A DNA stretch of 64,000 nt, taken from CAZTQN01 sp964615765 (GTDB taxonomy: Bacteria; Planctomycetota; Phycisphaerae; Phycisphaerales; UBA1924). Within the stretch, counting starts at the first letter, position 1; the number at the start of each line of letters is the position of its first letter. Below are positions 8,652-17,520 of this stretch, piece by piece. The position numbers and the translations under genes are program-made. The notes under the pieces are model-generated. The model saw nothing but the letters and a program-made list of their open reading frames with translations, searched no databases and was not told the DNA's origin. Location of the stretch: assembly GCA_964615765.1 (NCBI GenBank), contig CAZTQN010000023.1, positions 1 to 64,000 on the forward strand, in the 5' to 3' direction.

Positions 8652-11636
8652 TCACCGGGCCGCACGGGCCGGCGGGGCCGCGGCGCCGTTGCTGGCGCCG
8701 TGAGCGCCGTTGGCGGCGGGCTTGCCCTTCTCGCCGGCCTTGTCGCTCTTCTCGAGCGGACCGACGGCCTGGGACAGGATCGCCTCCTGCTCGTACTTGC
8801 TCTTGCTCTTGCTGCCGACGGCGGGCGTCGCGCTGGTCGGCCGCCCGATGTACGTCAGCGGGAGATCGAGCTGCTCGCGCATCTGATCGGCGATGAACAG
8901 GTACGCGCCCATGTTCCGCGGCTCTTCCTGCACCCAGTACGCCTTGGCCTTGGCCGGGTACCGCGACAGGATCGCCTTGCACGCCGCCGCGTCGAAGGGG
9001 TAGAGCTGCTCGACGCGGACGATCGACGTGTCGAACTTGCCCAGGGCCTCGCGCCGCGCGGCGAGCTCGTGGTAGATCTTGCCGGTGCACAGCAGCACGC
9101 GCGTCACCTTGGCCGGATCACGCGCCGACTTGCCGCCCTTGGCGGGGGCGAAGGCCGGGTCGTCCAGCAGGTGCTGGAACGAGCCGGTGGTGAGCTCGGT
9201 GATGTCGCTGGTAGCGACGCGCAGGAGGCTCTTGGGCGTCATGACGATCAGTGGCTTGCGGAACGGGGCCTTGAGTTGGCGCCGGAACATGTGGAAGCAC
9301 TGCGCCGCCGTCGACGGGTACACCACCATCATGTTGTCGTTCCCGCACAGTTGCAGGAAGCGTTCGAGGCGTGCGGAGGAGTGCTCGGGCCCGGCGCCCT
9401 CGTAGCCGTGCGGGAGCAGGAGCGTCAGCCCGCTCCAGCGGTCCCACTTGATCTCGGCGCTGACGAGGTACTGGTCGATGATGGTCTGGGCGCCGTTGAC
9501 GAAGTCGCCGAACTGCCCTTCCCACATGACGAGCATGTTCGGGTCGGCCAGCGAGTAGCCGTAGTCAAAGCCCATGACGGCGGCCTCGCTCAGCGGCGAG
9601 TCATACACGCAGAACTTGGCCTGGCGCGGGCGACCGTCGGTGCCGGGCTTGCCGAGGTCCGCCGGGTTCTCGGCGAGCTGACGCAGGTTGTTCAGCGGGG
9701 TGTAGGGCTGCTCGGTCACCATGTCGCGCAGCACGGCGTGCCGGTGGCTGAACGTGCCGCGCCGCGCGTCCTGACCGCTCAGGCGCACGCCGTGACCTTC
9801 GAGCAGCAGCGTGCCGAACGCGAGGCTCTCGGCGTCGGCGTAGCTGAGGGCCGTCTGCCCGGCGGTGTTCGGCAGTTCGGCGCGATCGGCCAGCAGTTTG
9901 GTGAGCTTGGGGTTGAGGTTGAACCCGGCCGGCACGCGCCCGAGGCCCGCCGCGACTTCGCGCAGCATGTCCATCGAAACGCCCGTCGGGATCGGGTCGA
10001 AGGTCCAGTCGCCCTTGAAGCCGGCCCACTTGCGGCTGCCGGCGTCGATGGTCGGGTCGAACGGCGTCTGCTTCGCGGCCGCCTGGGCCGCCTCCAGCGC
10101 TTGGGCCAGGCGGTCGGCGATGGTGTCGATGTCGGCCTGGTTGATCACGCCGCCCTGCTGCAACTGGTCCGCGTAGCGGCGCAGCACGCCGGGCGCCTCG
10201 CGCACCAGGCGCGTGTAGTTGGGCTGCGTGAAGCTCGCCTCGTCCTGCTCGTTGTGACCGTACTTGCGGTAGCAGTACATGTCGATGAGCACGTCCTTGC
10301 GGTACTTCTGGCGATATTCCGCGGCGATCTGCGCGCACGCGACGACCGCCTCCGGGTCCTCGCCGTTCACGTGCAGCACCGGCGCCTCGATCATCAGCGC
10401 GATGTCCGTGCAGTAGCGCGTCGAGCGGGCGTCCTGCGGGCCGGTCGTGAAGCCGACCAGGTTGTTGACGACCACGTGCACCGTCCCGCCCGTGCGATAG
10501 CCCTCGAGCTGCGACAGGTTGAACGTCTCGGCGACGATCCCCTGCCCGATGATGGCGGCGTCGCCGTGGATCAGCACCGGCACGCCGCGCAGGCGCTCGA
10601 AGTCGCCGCGCAGGCGCTGCTTGGCGCGGCAGCGGCCCTCGACGACGGGGTCGACCGACTCGAGGTGGCTCGGGTTGCTCGCCATCGCGAGATACACGGA
10701 CTTGCCGGACCGCGTGGCCCGTTCGCCCGAGTACCCGCGGTGGTACTTCACGTCGCCCCCGCCCGAGACGCTGGACTCGTGCCAGGTGTCCTCGAACTCC
10801 GTGAAGATCTGCTCGTAGGTCTTGCCCATGATGTTGTTGAGGACGTTCAGGCGCCCGCGGTGGGCCATCCCGAGCACCATCTCTTCAACACCCAGGTCCG
10901 CCGCGGCTTCGATGAGGCGATCGAGCAGCGGGATCAGCGACTCGCCGCCCTCGATGCTGAATCGCTTCTCGCCCTGGTAGCGCTTCTGCAGGAAGCGCTC
11001 GAACTGCTCGGCGCGGACCAGCCGCTCGAGGATGTGGGCCTTGTCGCCGCGCGAAAGCTCGATGCGCCCGGCGAACTGCTCGAAGCGCTTGGTGAGCCAC
11101 TCGCGTTCGGCGGCGTCGGTCAGATGAGCCGTCTGCAGGCCGATGGAGCCGCAGTACGTCGCTTCGAGGAACGCCAGCACGCTGCGCAAGGTCGAACCGG
11201 CCTGGGCCGGGAGCGTGCCGACGTCGACGGCGCGGTCCAGGTCGCTCTGGCTGAGCCCGTGGTACGCGAGCGTGAGGGCCGGCACCGCCGCGGGCAGGCG
11301 CCCGAACGGATCCAGCTTCGCGAACAGGTGCCCGAGGGAGCGGTAGTTCTCGATGAGTTCCGCGACCGCGGCCTGGAACTTCAAGGACTCGCCCAGGCCC
11401 GCGCCCGTGCCCGCACTCGCGCCGGCGGAGGCCTTGCCCCCGCCCTCGGCGCGGCGTGCGACGCCCAGGTCAAAGCCCTGGAAGAACGCGCCCATGTCCG
11501 CCGGGACGCTGCCCGGGTCGGCACGCCAGGCGTGGTATTGGTCTTCCAGATACTGGCTTGACCAACTGTTGATGGCAGGTCCGACGGCCCTCGCCGCGCC
11601 CGGCGCCGTGGCGCCATTCGTCGATCCGACGCTCAT
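8652..11636 (-). CDS. sucA: 2-oxoglutarate dehydrogenase E1
   Basis: A thiamine-diphosphate-dependent decarboxylase of the TCA cycle. The 994-residue product matches the usual 900-1000. It begins with the short E2-binding helix (SSQYLEDQYHAWRADPG) and carries VLGMAHRGRLNVL, the TPP motif region GDAAIIGQGIVAETFNLSQL, VVVNNLVGFTT, and the transketolase-type second half (GFDYGYSL, MLVMWEGQFGDFVNGAQ). The ATG at 11636 places that helix near the N-terminus; longer upstream extensions look non-coding. sucB follows. Confidence 0.96.
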   Translation of the reverse strand: MSVGSTNGATAPGAARAVGPAINSWSSQYLEDQYHAWRADPGSVPADMGAFFQGFDLGVARRAEGGGKASAGASAGTGAGLGESLKFQAAVAELIENYRSLGHLFAKLDPFGRLPAAVPALTLAYHGLSQSDLDRAVDVGTLPAQAGSTLRSVLAFLEATYCGSIGLQTAHLTDAAEREWLTKRFEQFAGRIELSRGDKAHILERLVRAEQFERFLQKRYQGEKRFSIEGGESLIPLLDRLIEAAADLGVEEMVLGMAHRGRLNVLNNIMGKTYEQIFTEFEDTWHESSVSGGGDVKYHRGYSGERATRSGKSVYLAMASNPSHLESVDPVVEGRCRAKQRLRGDFERLRGVPVLIHGDAAIIGQGIVAETFNLSQLEGYRTGGTVHVVVNNLVGFTTGPQDARSTRYCTDIALMIEAPVLHVNGEDPEAVVACAQIAAEYRQKYRKDVLIDMYCYRKYGHNEQDEASFTQPNYTRLVREAPGVLRRYADQLQQGGVINQADIDTIADRLAQALEAAQAAAKQTPFDPTIDAGSRKWAGFKGDWTFDPIPTGVSMDMLREVAAGLGRVPAGFNLNPKLTKLLADRAELPNTAGQTALSYADAESLAFGTLLLEGHGVRLSGQDARRGTFSHRHAVLRDMVTEQPYTPLNNLRQLAENPADLGKPGTDGRPRQAKFCVYDSPLSEAAVMGFDYGYSLADPNMLVMWEGQFGDFVNGAQTIIDQYLVSAEIKWDRWSGLTLLLPHGYEGAGPEHSSARLERFLQLCGNDNMMVVYPSTAAQCFHMFRRQLKAPFRKPLIVMTPKSLLRVATSDITELTTGSFQHLLDDPAFAPAKGGKSARDPAKVTRVLLCTGKIYHELAARREALGKFDTSIVRVEQLYPFDAAACKAILSRYPAKAKAYWVQEEPRNMGAYLFIADQMREQLDLPLTYIGRPTSATPAVGSKSKSKYEQEAILSQAVGPLEKSDKAGEKGKPAANGAHGASNGAAAPPARAAR

Positions 11637-11870
11637 GCTGGCCCCTGCGCCGCATGCCGGCGCGGTGGAACGTTTCACTATCCCCGCGCGGCGTCCGAGC
11701 CGCCGGGACCTCAATCCTACGCCTCACATATCGGTCTTCCGCAGACCCCAGTTGTCCCCTCCCGCCCCCTACCCGCCCTGGAAGCCCCGTACGACGCCCA
11801 GACGCCAGGGTTCACCCCGAATCCGATCCCCGCCCGCTCCACCCTCACCCCCCGCTCCCCCCACCCCACC

Positions 11871-12932
<1,062 letters not shown>

Positions 12933-13071
12933 TGGTGGAGAGTGTACGAGCCTGCCCGTCGCGCGTTATCGGGATCAACGCGCCCCGCGGATGAACGGCT
13001 TGCACGTCCGTCCGCGCTCGCGGGATCAACCCCCCCGCCCGGAAGCCCGATCTTCTCACCCGGAGGTCGGC

Positions 13072-13431
13072 ATGCACGACGTACCCCCTACGCGCCAGGA
13101 AAGCTCCCCCACACGCCCGCTGCTCAGCACCTTCGCCGGCGACCCGGAGATGGAGGAACTGGTGAGCATGTTTGTCAACGAACTGCCCGACCGGGTCGCG
13201 GCGATCCGCTCCACGTTCGACACGGCGGACTTTTCCTCCCTGCGCCGCCTGGCCCACCAGCTCAAGGGCGCCAGCGCCGGCTACGGCTTTGCGCCGGTGG
13301 GCGAGGCCGCGGGCGATCTTGAAGCCGCGCTCACCAACCTCCCGCACTCCACAACCGAACCGGAACTCAAGCAGATCACCCGGCTGGTCAACGAACTGAC
13401 GGACCTGTGTCAGAGGGTCCGGGCCAACTGA
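13072..13431 (+). CDS. HPt (histidine phosphotransfer) domain protein
   Basis: A 119-residue single-domain phosphotransfer protein. The phosphorylatable histidine is His62 in LRRLAHQLKGASAGYGF, followed by the helical LEAAL segment. The ATG at 13072 is chosen because GGAGG precedes it by 6 bases; upstream codons in frame lack a ribosome site. The end overlaps the start of a REC-GGDEF gene by 25 bases if that gene uses its first GTG, so the two are probably co-translated partners in a phosphorelay. No histidine kinase is in the window. Confidence 0.88.
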   Translation: MHDVPPTRQESSPTRPLLSTFAGDPEMEELVSMFVNELPDRVAAIRSTFDTADFSSLRRLAHQLKGASAGYGFAPVGEAAGDLEAALTNLPHSTTEPELKQITRLVNELTDLCQRVRAN

Positions 13432-14456
13432 CCAGCCCCGCACCACGCCAACCCCAAGCGCCCGCGTCGATCCAGCGTCCAATCGACCCCACGACCCCAG
13501 GCGGACCCGCACGAGTGGCCAGCAACGACTCCAAGCCCGTGGTCCTGCTCATCGACGATTCCGTCGATGTGCATCGACTGCTGCAAGTGCGATTGCGGCA
13601 CGAGCAGCTCGCGCTGGTCGGCTGCACCCGCAGCCGCGAGGCCCTCGACCAGGCCAAGTCCATCCGCCCCTCCGCCATCCTCCTCGACCTCGACATGCCC
13701 GACATGGACGGGTTCGAACTCCTCCGCGCCCTGAAGGACGACTCGGCGACGCAGGCCATCCCCGTCATCATCCTCTCCGGGCTGCACGGCTCGGAAGACA
13801 AAGTCACCGCGTTCGACCTCGGCGCGACTGACTACGTCACCAAGCCCTTCGACCTCGCCGAACTCCGCGCCCGCCTGCGCGCGGCGCTCCGATTGGACCA
13901 CCTGCTCCGCCTGCTGGCCGACCGCGCCGATGTCGACGGCCTGACGGGCCTCGGCAACCGGGCCCACTTCGACAAGCGCTGGACGGAGAAGGTCGCCGAG
14001 TGCAAGCGCTACGGGCACCCGCTCTCGCTCGCGATGCTCGACGTCGACTTCTTCAAGCGCATCAACGACACCTGGGGCCACCCGGCCGGCGACGAAGTGC
14101 TGCAGCGCGTCGCACGCCTGCTGCAGCGCGAGTGCCGCACGCCCGACGTGTTGTGCCGCTACGGCGGGGAAGAGTTCGCGCTCATCATGCCCAACACCGG
14201 CCCGCGCGACGCGCAGTCCGTCGCCGAACGCATCCGCCTGGCCATGGAACAGACCACCTGGCCCCGCCACCCCAACCAGCCCATCACGCTCTCGATCGGG
14301 CTCGCCGGGACCGACGGCCCGACGGGCAACATCTCCGCCGAGCAGTGGCTGGAACTCGCCGACCGCAACCTGTACGCCGCCAAGCGGGCCGGACGCAACC
14401 GCATCGTCTCGTCCGACGTCCAGACCGCGTCGACGGCGATGGCCAAGGCTGGCTGA
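13407..14456 (+). CDS. Response regulator-diguanylate cyclase (REC-GGDEF)
   Basis: A 349-residue protein predicted to make cyclic di-GMP when phosphorylated. The receiver domain spans about residues 44-160, with Asp94 in LLDLDMPDMDG and the KPFDL lysine near 147. The cyclase domain has LTGLGNRAHFD, the active-site GGEEF (253-257) and an intact inhibitory I-site RTPD (244-247), five residues before it. So it should be active and product-inhibited. The first start is GTG at 13407, inside the HPt gene; GTG at 13515 (ASNDSKPVVLLID) is an alternative. The HPt protein is the obvious phosphodonor. Confidence 0.93.
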   Translation: MSEGPGQLTSPAPRQPQAPASIQRPIDPTTPGGPARVASNDSKPVVLLIDDSVDVHRLLQVRLRHEQLALVGCTRSREALDQAKSIRPSAILLDLDMPDMDGFELLRALKDDSATQAIPVIILSGLHGSEDKVTAFDLGATDYVTKPFDLAELRARLRAALRLDHLLRLLADRADVDGLTGLGNRAHFDKRWTEKVAECKRYGHPLSLAMLDVDFFKRINDTWGHPAGDEVLQRVARLLQRECRTPDVLCRYGGEEFALIMPNTGPRDAQSVAERIRLAMEQTTWPRHPNQPITLSIGLAGTDGPTGNISAEQWLELADRNLYAAKRAGRNRIVSSDVQTASTAMAKAG

Positions 14457-14499
14457 GCACCCGCCGCCGGGAACCGCGCGCCGCTCCGCTCGAATAGCC

Positions 14500-15297
14500 G
14501 TGGTGCTCCTGTGGGTCGCCTACATCGTGCAGTTCGCGCTGGCCGCGGCGGCGATCGCCGGCTCGGCGTCGATCTCCCGCCGATCGCGCTCCGTCTGGCT
14601 CCCGGTCTGCGTCCTCGGGCTGCTAGGCATGATGCTCTGGCCGCTGATGCGGTTCTTCCCGACGGTGGCGATCAACCTCATCGGCGCACCGGCGACGGCG
14701 TGCGTCGAGATCACGGGGCTGTTCGTGCCCGCCGCGCTGGTGTTCTCGATCCTGGCGCGCCACGTCCCGCGCGCCACCGACCGCCGCGCGATCCTCGCAC
14801 TGGTCATCGTCGCCGGTGCGTTCTTCGCCTGGTCCGGGCGATGGATGGTCTGGCACACGCTGCCCGACCTTGGCCCGACGCAGATGCACGGCGAGATCTG
14901 CAAGCAAAGCACCGACTACACCTGCGTCGCCGCGTCGCTCGTCACGCTCCTCAAAGCCCGCGGCGTCGAGACCAGCGAACAGGAAATGGCCGAGCTCGCG
15001 TTCGTGCAGGTCGGCGCGGGCGCCACCGACAGCCGCGCCCTGTGGGCGCTGCAGCGCAAGCTGCACGGCACCAACCTGCGGGCGCGGTACGCCTCGATGA
15101 CGCTGCCCGAACTGATCGCCGCGAACAAGCCCGCGCTGGTGCAGATGGACTGGGGCTTCTTCGTCTCGCACATGGTGCCGGTGCTCGCCGCGAGCACCAC
15201 GATCGTCACCGTCGGCGACCCGCTGACGGGGTTCCGAACCATCCCCGCGGACAAGTTTGCGCGGGAGTGGAAGAAGCAGGCGATTGTGGTGGAGTAG
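14500..15297 (+). CDS. Membrane protein with C39-like cysteine peptidase domain
   Basis: The 265-residue protein has about four hydrophobic segments (near 2-20, 33-50, 60-85 and 98-116), then a soluble domain like family C39 peptidases. Candidate active-site residues are Gln136 and Cys142 in QSTDYTCVAAS, His224 in FVSHMVPVL and Asp240 in TVGDPLTG. C39 domains usually cleave double-glycine leaders inside ABC exporters; here there is no ABC domain, so this is a stand-alone membrane-anchored version. Start is GTG at 14500, 44 bases after the cyclase gene; the overlapping GTG at 14503 is equally possible. Substrate unknown. Confidence 0.72.
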   Translation: MVLLWVAYIVQFALAAAAIAGSASISRRSRSVWLPVCVLGLLGMMLWPLMRFFPTVAINLIGAPATACVEITGLFVPAALVFSILARHVPRATDRRAILALVIVAGAFFAWSGRWMVWHTLPDLGPTQMHGEICKQSTDYTCVAASLVTLLKARGVETSEQEMAELAFVQVGAGATDSRALWALQRKLHGTNLRARYASMTLPELIAANKPALVQMDWGFFVSHMVPVLAASTTIVTVGDPLTGFRTIPADKFAREWKKQAIVVE

Positions 15298-15401
15298 GCG
15301 GGTGTCGTGAAGGTGCACAGAAGCTCCGCTAGAGGGCTACCCCGTCCGAACTCTCAGTACACCACGAGAATGAACATACACGGCCCCGCGGCGTGTCGCG
15401 G

Positions 15402-15908
15402 CTACTCGTCGTGAAGACGGATTCCGTGGTGCAAGCCGAGAATTGTTGGGTGGCCGGCTCCGCCCACATTGCGCGAGTAGTCCATCGGATGCCACAACTC
15501 ACCTCTCGTAGCGATTTCAAGAGCAGTAGCACCGAGCCATGCAAAGAGGCCACGGCAGAGTATCGTTTGCGCTTTTGGCCCGTGATCACAGAACACGACA
15601 CGCTCGTGTCCATCACCGTCAGTCAGAATGCAATCGGCGTCGCCGTTGCCCCAATCGAAGATGGAAAACAAACCCGGCTCACAGCAGTACTCGGCGAGGT
15701 CTTCAACTGGCGGCACAATTGTTCGGTCGCCGATCCATAGCCCGTTTGATACCATGTACAACGCTTGCAACGACGCCGTCAGCGGGCTTCCAGACGAGCT
15801 CCTGAAGGCGACCGCATCGTCAACATCCACCGGGGTGGCCGTTCGAAGCTTGGGACAGAGCGTGCCCTGCAGCATCTTAAATAAGTGAGAATAATCTCCA
15901 GCAACCAT
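15402..15908 (-). CDS. SUKH (SMI1/KNR4)-like protein, possible immunity protein
   Basis: A 168-residue protein starting MVAGDYSHLFKMLQG. The middle (SLQALYMVSNGLWIGD, then FSIFDWGNGDADCILTDGDG) resembles the SUKH fold: a helix with Y..xNG followed by a beta-rich segment with a WGNGD-type turn. Many SUKH proteins are immunity proteins against secreted or contact-dependent toxins, but no toxin gene is visible here. Base composition is clearly less GC-rich than the flanking genes. An AAAGG lies about 10 bases before the ATG at 15908. The frame stays open upstream through the repeat at 15975-16070, which I treat as non-coding. Family call is by eye. Confidence 0.5.
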   Translation of the reverse strand: MVAGDYSHLFKMLQGTLCPKLRTATPVDVDDAVAFRSSSGSPLTASLQALYMVSNGLWIGDRTIVPPVEDLAEYCCEPGLFSIFDWGNGDADCILTDGDGHERVVFCDHGPKAQTILCRGLFAWLGATALEIATRGELWHPMDYSRNVGGAGHPTILGLHHGIRLHDE

Positions 15909-15974
15909 TCGTGCGGTACCTTTAGAAATTGGCAACCCGTGTGGCGATACAGATCGGACTGCGGCAGGCGGCAT

Positions 15975-16070
15975 TGACCTCCCGTGCCACCGACCCGCTG
16001 CTCTGAGCGGGGTCAGTGCCCCGACGGCAACGTTCACTCAGCGATCGCACTGACCTTCGCCGAGCCGAAG
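15975..16070. repeat. ~95 bp structured repeat, copy A
   Basis: This block matches 16708-16802 over about 95 bases with roughly 90 percent identity. Both contain the segment CTCAGCGATCGCACTGACC and the hairpin GACCCGCT-6 nt-AGCGGGTC; in this copy one stem base is bulged by an extra G. It lies directly upstream of the SUKH-like gene at 15402-15908 when read on the minus strand. The short reverse-strand frame ending GEGQCDR that runs through it looks like an accident of the repeat. Confidence 0.85.
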
Positions 16071-16107
16071 TTCAGTGACACGGGATATTCTTGCCACCTG
16101 CCTGCCC

Positions 16108-16563
16108 TTAGGGATCATCAGAAAACAGCGAGTCGAGGAACGCTGCAAAGGATGAAGCCACGAGCGACTGCTCAACCGGATAATCATAGGTATAGTCACG
16201 AAAGTATATCTGACCCGAGCGTACGTCCAAGCAGAGCAAACCACCCGTGTACTCAGTAGCAATCGGTAGCCACGAATCGGGCATACTTGGGGAAGATCGC
16301 GTCAAGCTCCATAGACCTCGGATGTCCTCAATCGAGTCGGGCGTTTCCGTGAACGCCACAAAATCACGAAGATCGCGCTTTGTACCCCGAGCCGGACAGG
16401 ACGTCAGGAACGTGCAAGGATTAACTGTGCAATTTCCGTAGGCGCGCAGGAAGTCCGAGTATTGTTGAGGCAGTGATTAACCAACAAGCTTGCAGAGCTC
16501 GGCAACTTCCCGATCACTCACGGGTCTATATCGAGGCAATGACACTATTTTGATGTGATTCAT
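16108..16563 (-). pseudogene. SUKH (SMI1/KNR4) family gene interrupted by one stop codon
   Basis: Read on the minus strand from ATG at 16563, the frame gives MNHIKIVSLPRYRPVSDREV, continues to ELCKLVG, hits TAA at 16477-16479, then continues without shift as SLPQQYSDFLRAYGNCTV and on to SWLPIATEYTGGLLCLDV and a C-terminal SFAAFLDSLFSDDP. The core LPQQYSDFLRAYGN is the SUKH signature (LPxxYxxFLxxxNG) and the full length, 151 residues plus stop, is normal for the family. GGAGG sits 3 bases before the ATG, supporting it as the original start. One nonsense change therefore splits an otherwise intact gene. A GTG at 16359 could still give an 83-residue C-terminal fragment. Lower GC than neighbours. 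Confidence 0.7.
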
Positions 16564-16628
16564 GTGCCTCCGATGGCTTTACTGCATGGGTTGTTTTCGG
16601 CATGCGGACTTTGTCATTCGAGCCAAGC

Positions 16629-16661
16629 ACCCGCTACATTAAGCGGGTCAATGCCCCGGCG
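16629..16661. repeat. Partial third copy of the structured repeat (hairpin part)
   Basis: The hairpin ACCCGCT-6 nt-AGCGGGT at 16629-16648 followed by CAATGCCCCGGCG parallels the hairpin and following CAGTGCCCCGACGG of copy A. Only this half of the repeat is recognisable. A second GGCGC/GCGCC hairpin follows at about 16658-16677. Confidence 0.5.
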
Positions 16662-16707
16662 CGCAGATTTTGGCGCCGCGCCCATACTGACTATCGATAG
16701 GTGGCCC

Positions 16708-16802
16708 TGACCTCCCGTGCCACCGACCCGCTGCCCTGAGCGGGTCAGTGCTCCAACGACAACATTCACTCAGCGATCGCACTGACCTCCGCCGAGCCAA
16801 AT
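16708..16802. repeat. ~95 bp structured repeat, copy B
   Basis: Near-identical partner of 15975-16070. The hairpin GACCCGCT (725-732) with AGCGGGTC (739-746) is a perfect 8-bp stem with a 6-base loop. On the minus strand GGTCAGTGC and GCACTGACC form a further inverted pair. It lies between the HAD hydrolase stop at 16834 and the broken SUKH gene, so it stands immediately upstream of that gene's leader region. Confidence 0.85.
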
Positions 16803-16833
16803 GTCCGCGGCACGGCGAGTTGACACCACCAAC

Positions 16834-17520
16834 TCACAACACCCCAACCCCCACCAACCACCCCCGCATCTGCCCCGCCGTGTCGCCCGCGGGGTCGATC
16901 CGGTGGGCCTGCCAGCCCGCCGCCCGAGCCCCGGCGATGTTGTCTTCCAGGTCGTCGAAGAACACCGTCGACGCGGCCGGGTGCCCCGTGCGCCGGGTGA
17001 CGGCGTGGTACACCGCCACGTCCGGCTTGGAAAGGCCCAGCAGGTGCGACGCGTGCCGGTGTCGCGGCTTGCGCGTTGACGGGAACGCCGTCGGCGCCGG
17101 CGTGTCGCCGTCCGGGCCCACGATCTGCTGCCAATGCGCGTGGTTGGTGTTGCTGAGGATGCCCGTGTCCACGCCCGCGGCGTGCAGATCATCAATCAGC
17201 CCGCCCACGCCCGCGTATTCCTCGATGATCCACCGCTCGTGCAGCACGCGCACATCGCTCGGCGTCAGCACGCCCGGCGCCGTCGCCGCGATCCGCGTGA
17301 AGAACTCGTCGCACGTCAAGCGCCCGAGTTCGTACTCGTTGTGCACGGCCCGGCGCTCGGCCCGCTTGGCCGGCGCGACGTACTCCGGTGGGATCGTCAT
17401 CCCCGCGCGGGCCGCGGCTTGATCGATCCCGCGGCAGATGCGCACCAGCACGCCGCCTAGATCAAACACCACCAGCGTGGGCTTTGCGGGCGACCGCGAA
17501 GCACGAACCTCCGGGCTCAT
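16834..17520 (-). CDS. HAD-superfamily hydrolase (HAD-IA-like phosphatase)
   Basis: A 228-residue cytoplasmic hydrolase, probably a phosphatase on a small metabolite. The HAD motifs are in order: VVFDLGGVLV (motif I), GILSNTNHAHW (motif II), LSKPDVAVY (motif III lysine) and TVFFDDLEDNIAGARAAG (motif IV). Motif I has Gly in place of the second Asp, which is common in this subgroup. Its ATG overlaps the stop of truD by 4 bases (ATGA), indicating translational coupling. Substrate not predictable from sequence. Confidence 0.9.
   Translation of the reverse strand: MSPEVRASRSPAKPTLVVFDLGGVLVRICRGIDQAAARAGMTIPPEYVAPAKRAERRAVHNEYELGRLTCDEFFTRIAATAPGVLTPSDVRVLHERWIIEEYAGVGGLIDDLHAAGVDTGILSNTNHAHWQQIVGPDGDTPAPTAFPSTRKPRHRHASHLLGLSKPDVAVYHAVTRRTGHPAASTVFFDDLEDNIAGARAAGWQAHRIDPAGDTAGQMRGWLVGVGVL

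Noticed and set aside
7026..11561. A 1511-codon open frame on the plus strand
   Set aside because: It lies opposite sucB and sucA, whose motifs are complete. High GC makes stop codons rare in the antisense frame.
13707..13720. GTTCGA-type motifs as tRNA T-loops (also at 21180 and elsewhere)
   Set aside because: They lie inside confident coding regions and no cloverleaf can be drawn around them. I found no tRNA in any intergenic stretch.
15393..15888. Small plus-strand frames in the SUKH island
   Set aside because: They are opposite the SUKH-like gene and look like shadows.
16038..16262. Short reverse-strand frame ending GEGQCDR
   Set aside because: It is produced by the repeat and the end of the SUKH gene; no ribosome site and no family.
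15975..16802. True integron attC sites
   Set aside because: The repeat-gene order is suggestive, but I see no integrase, no GTTRRRY-type core sites and the hairpins are short. I therefore report a cassette-like array, not an integron.
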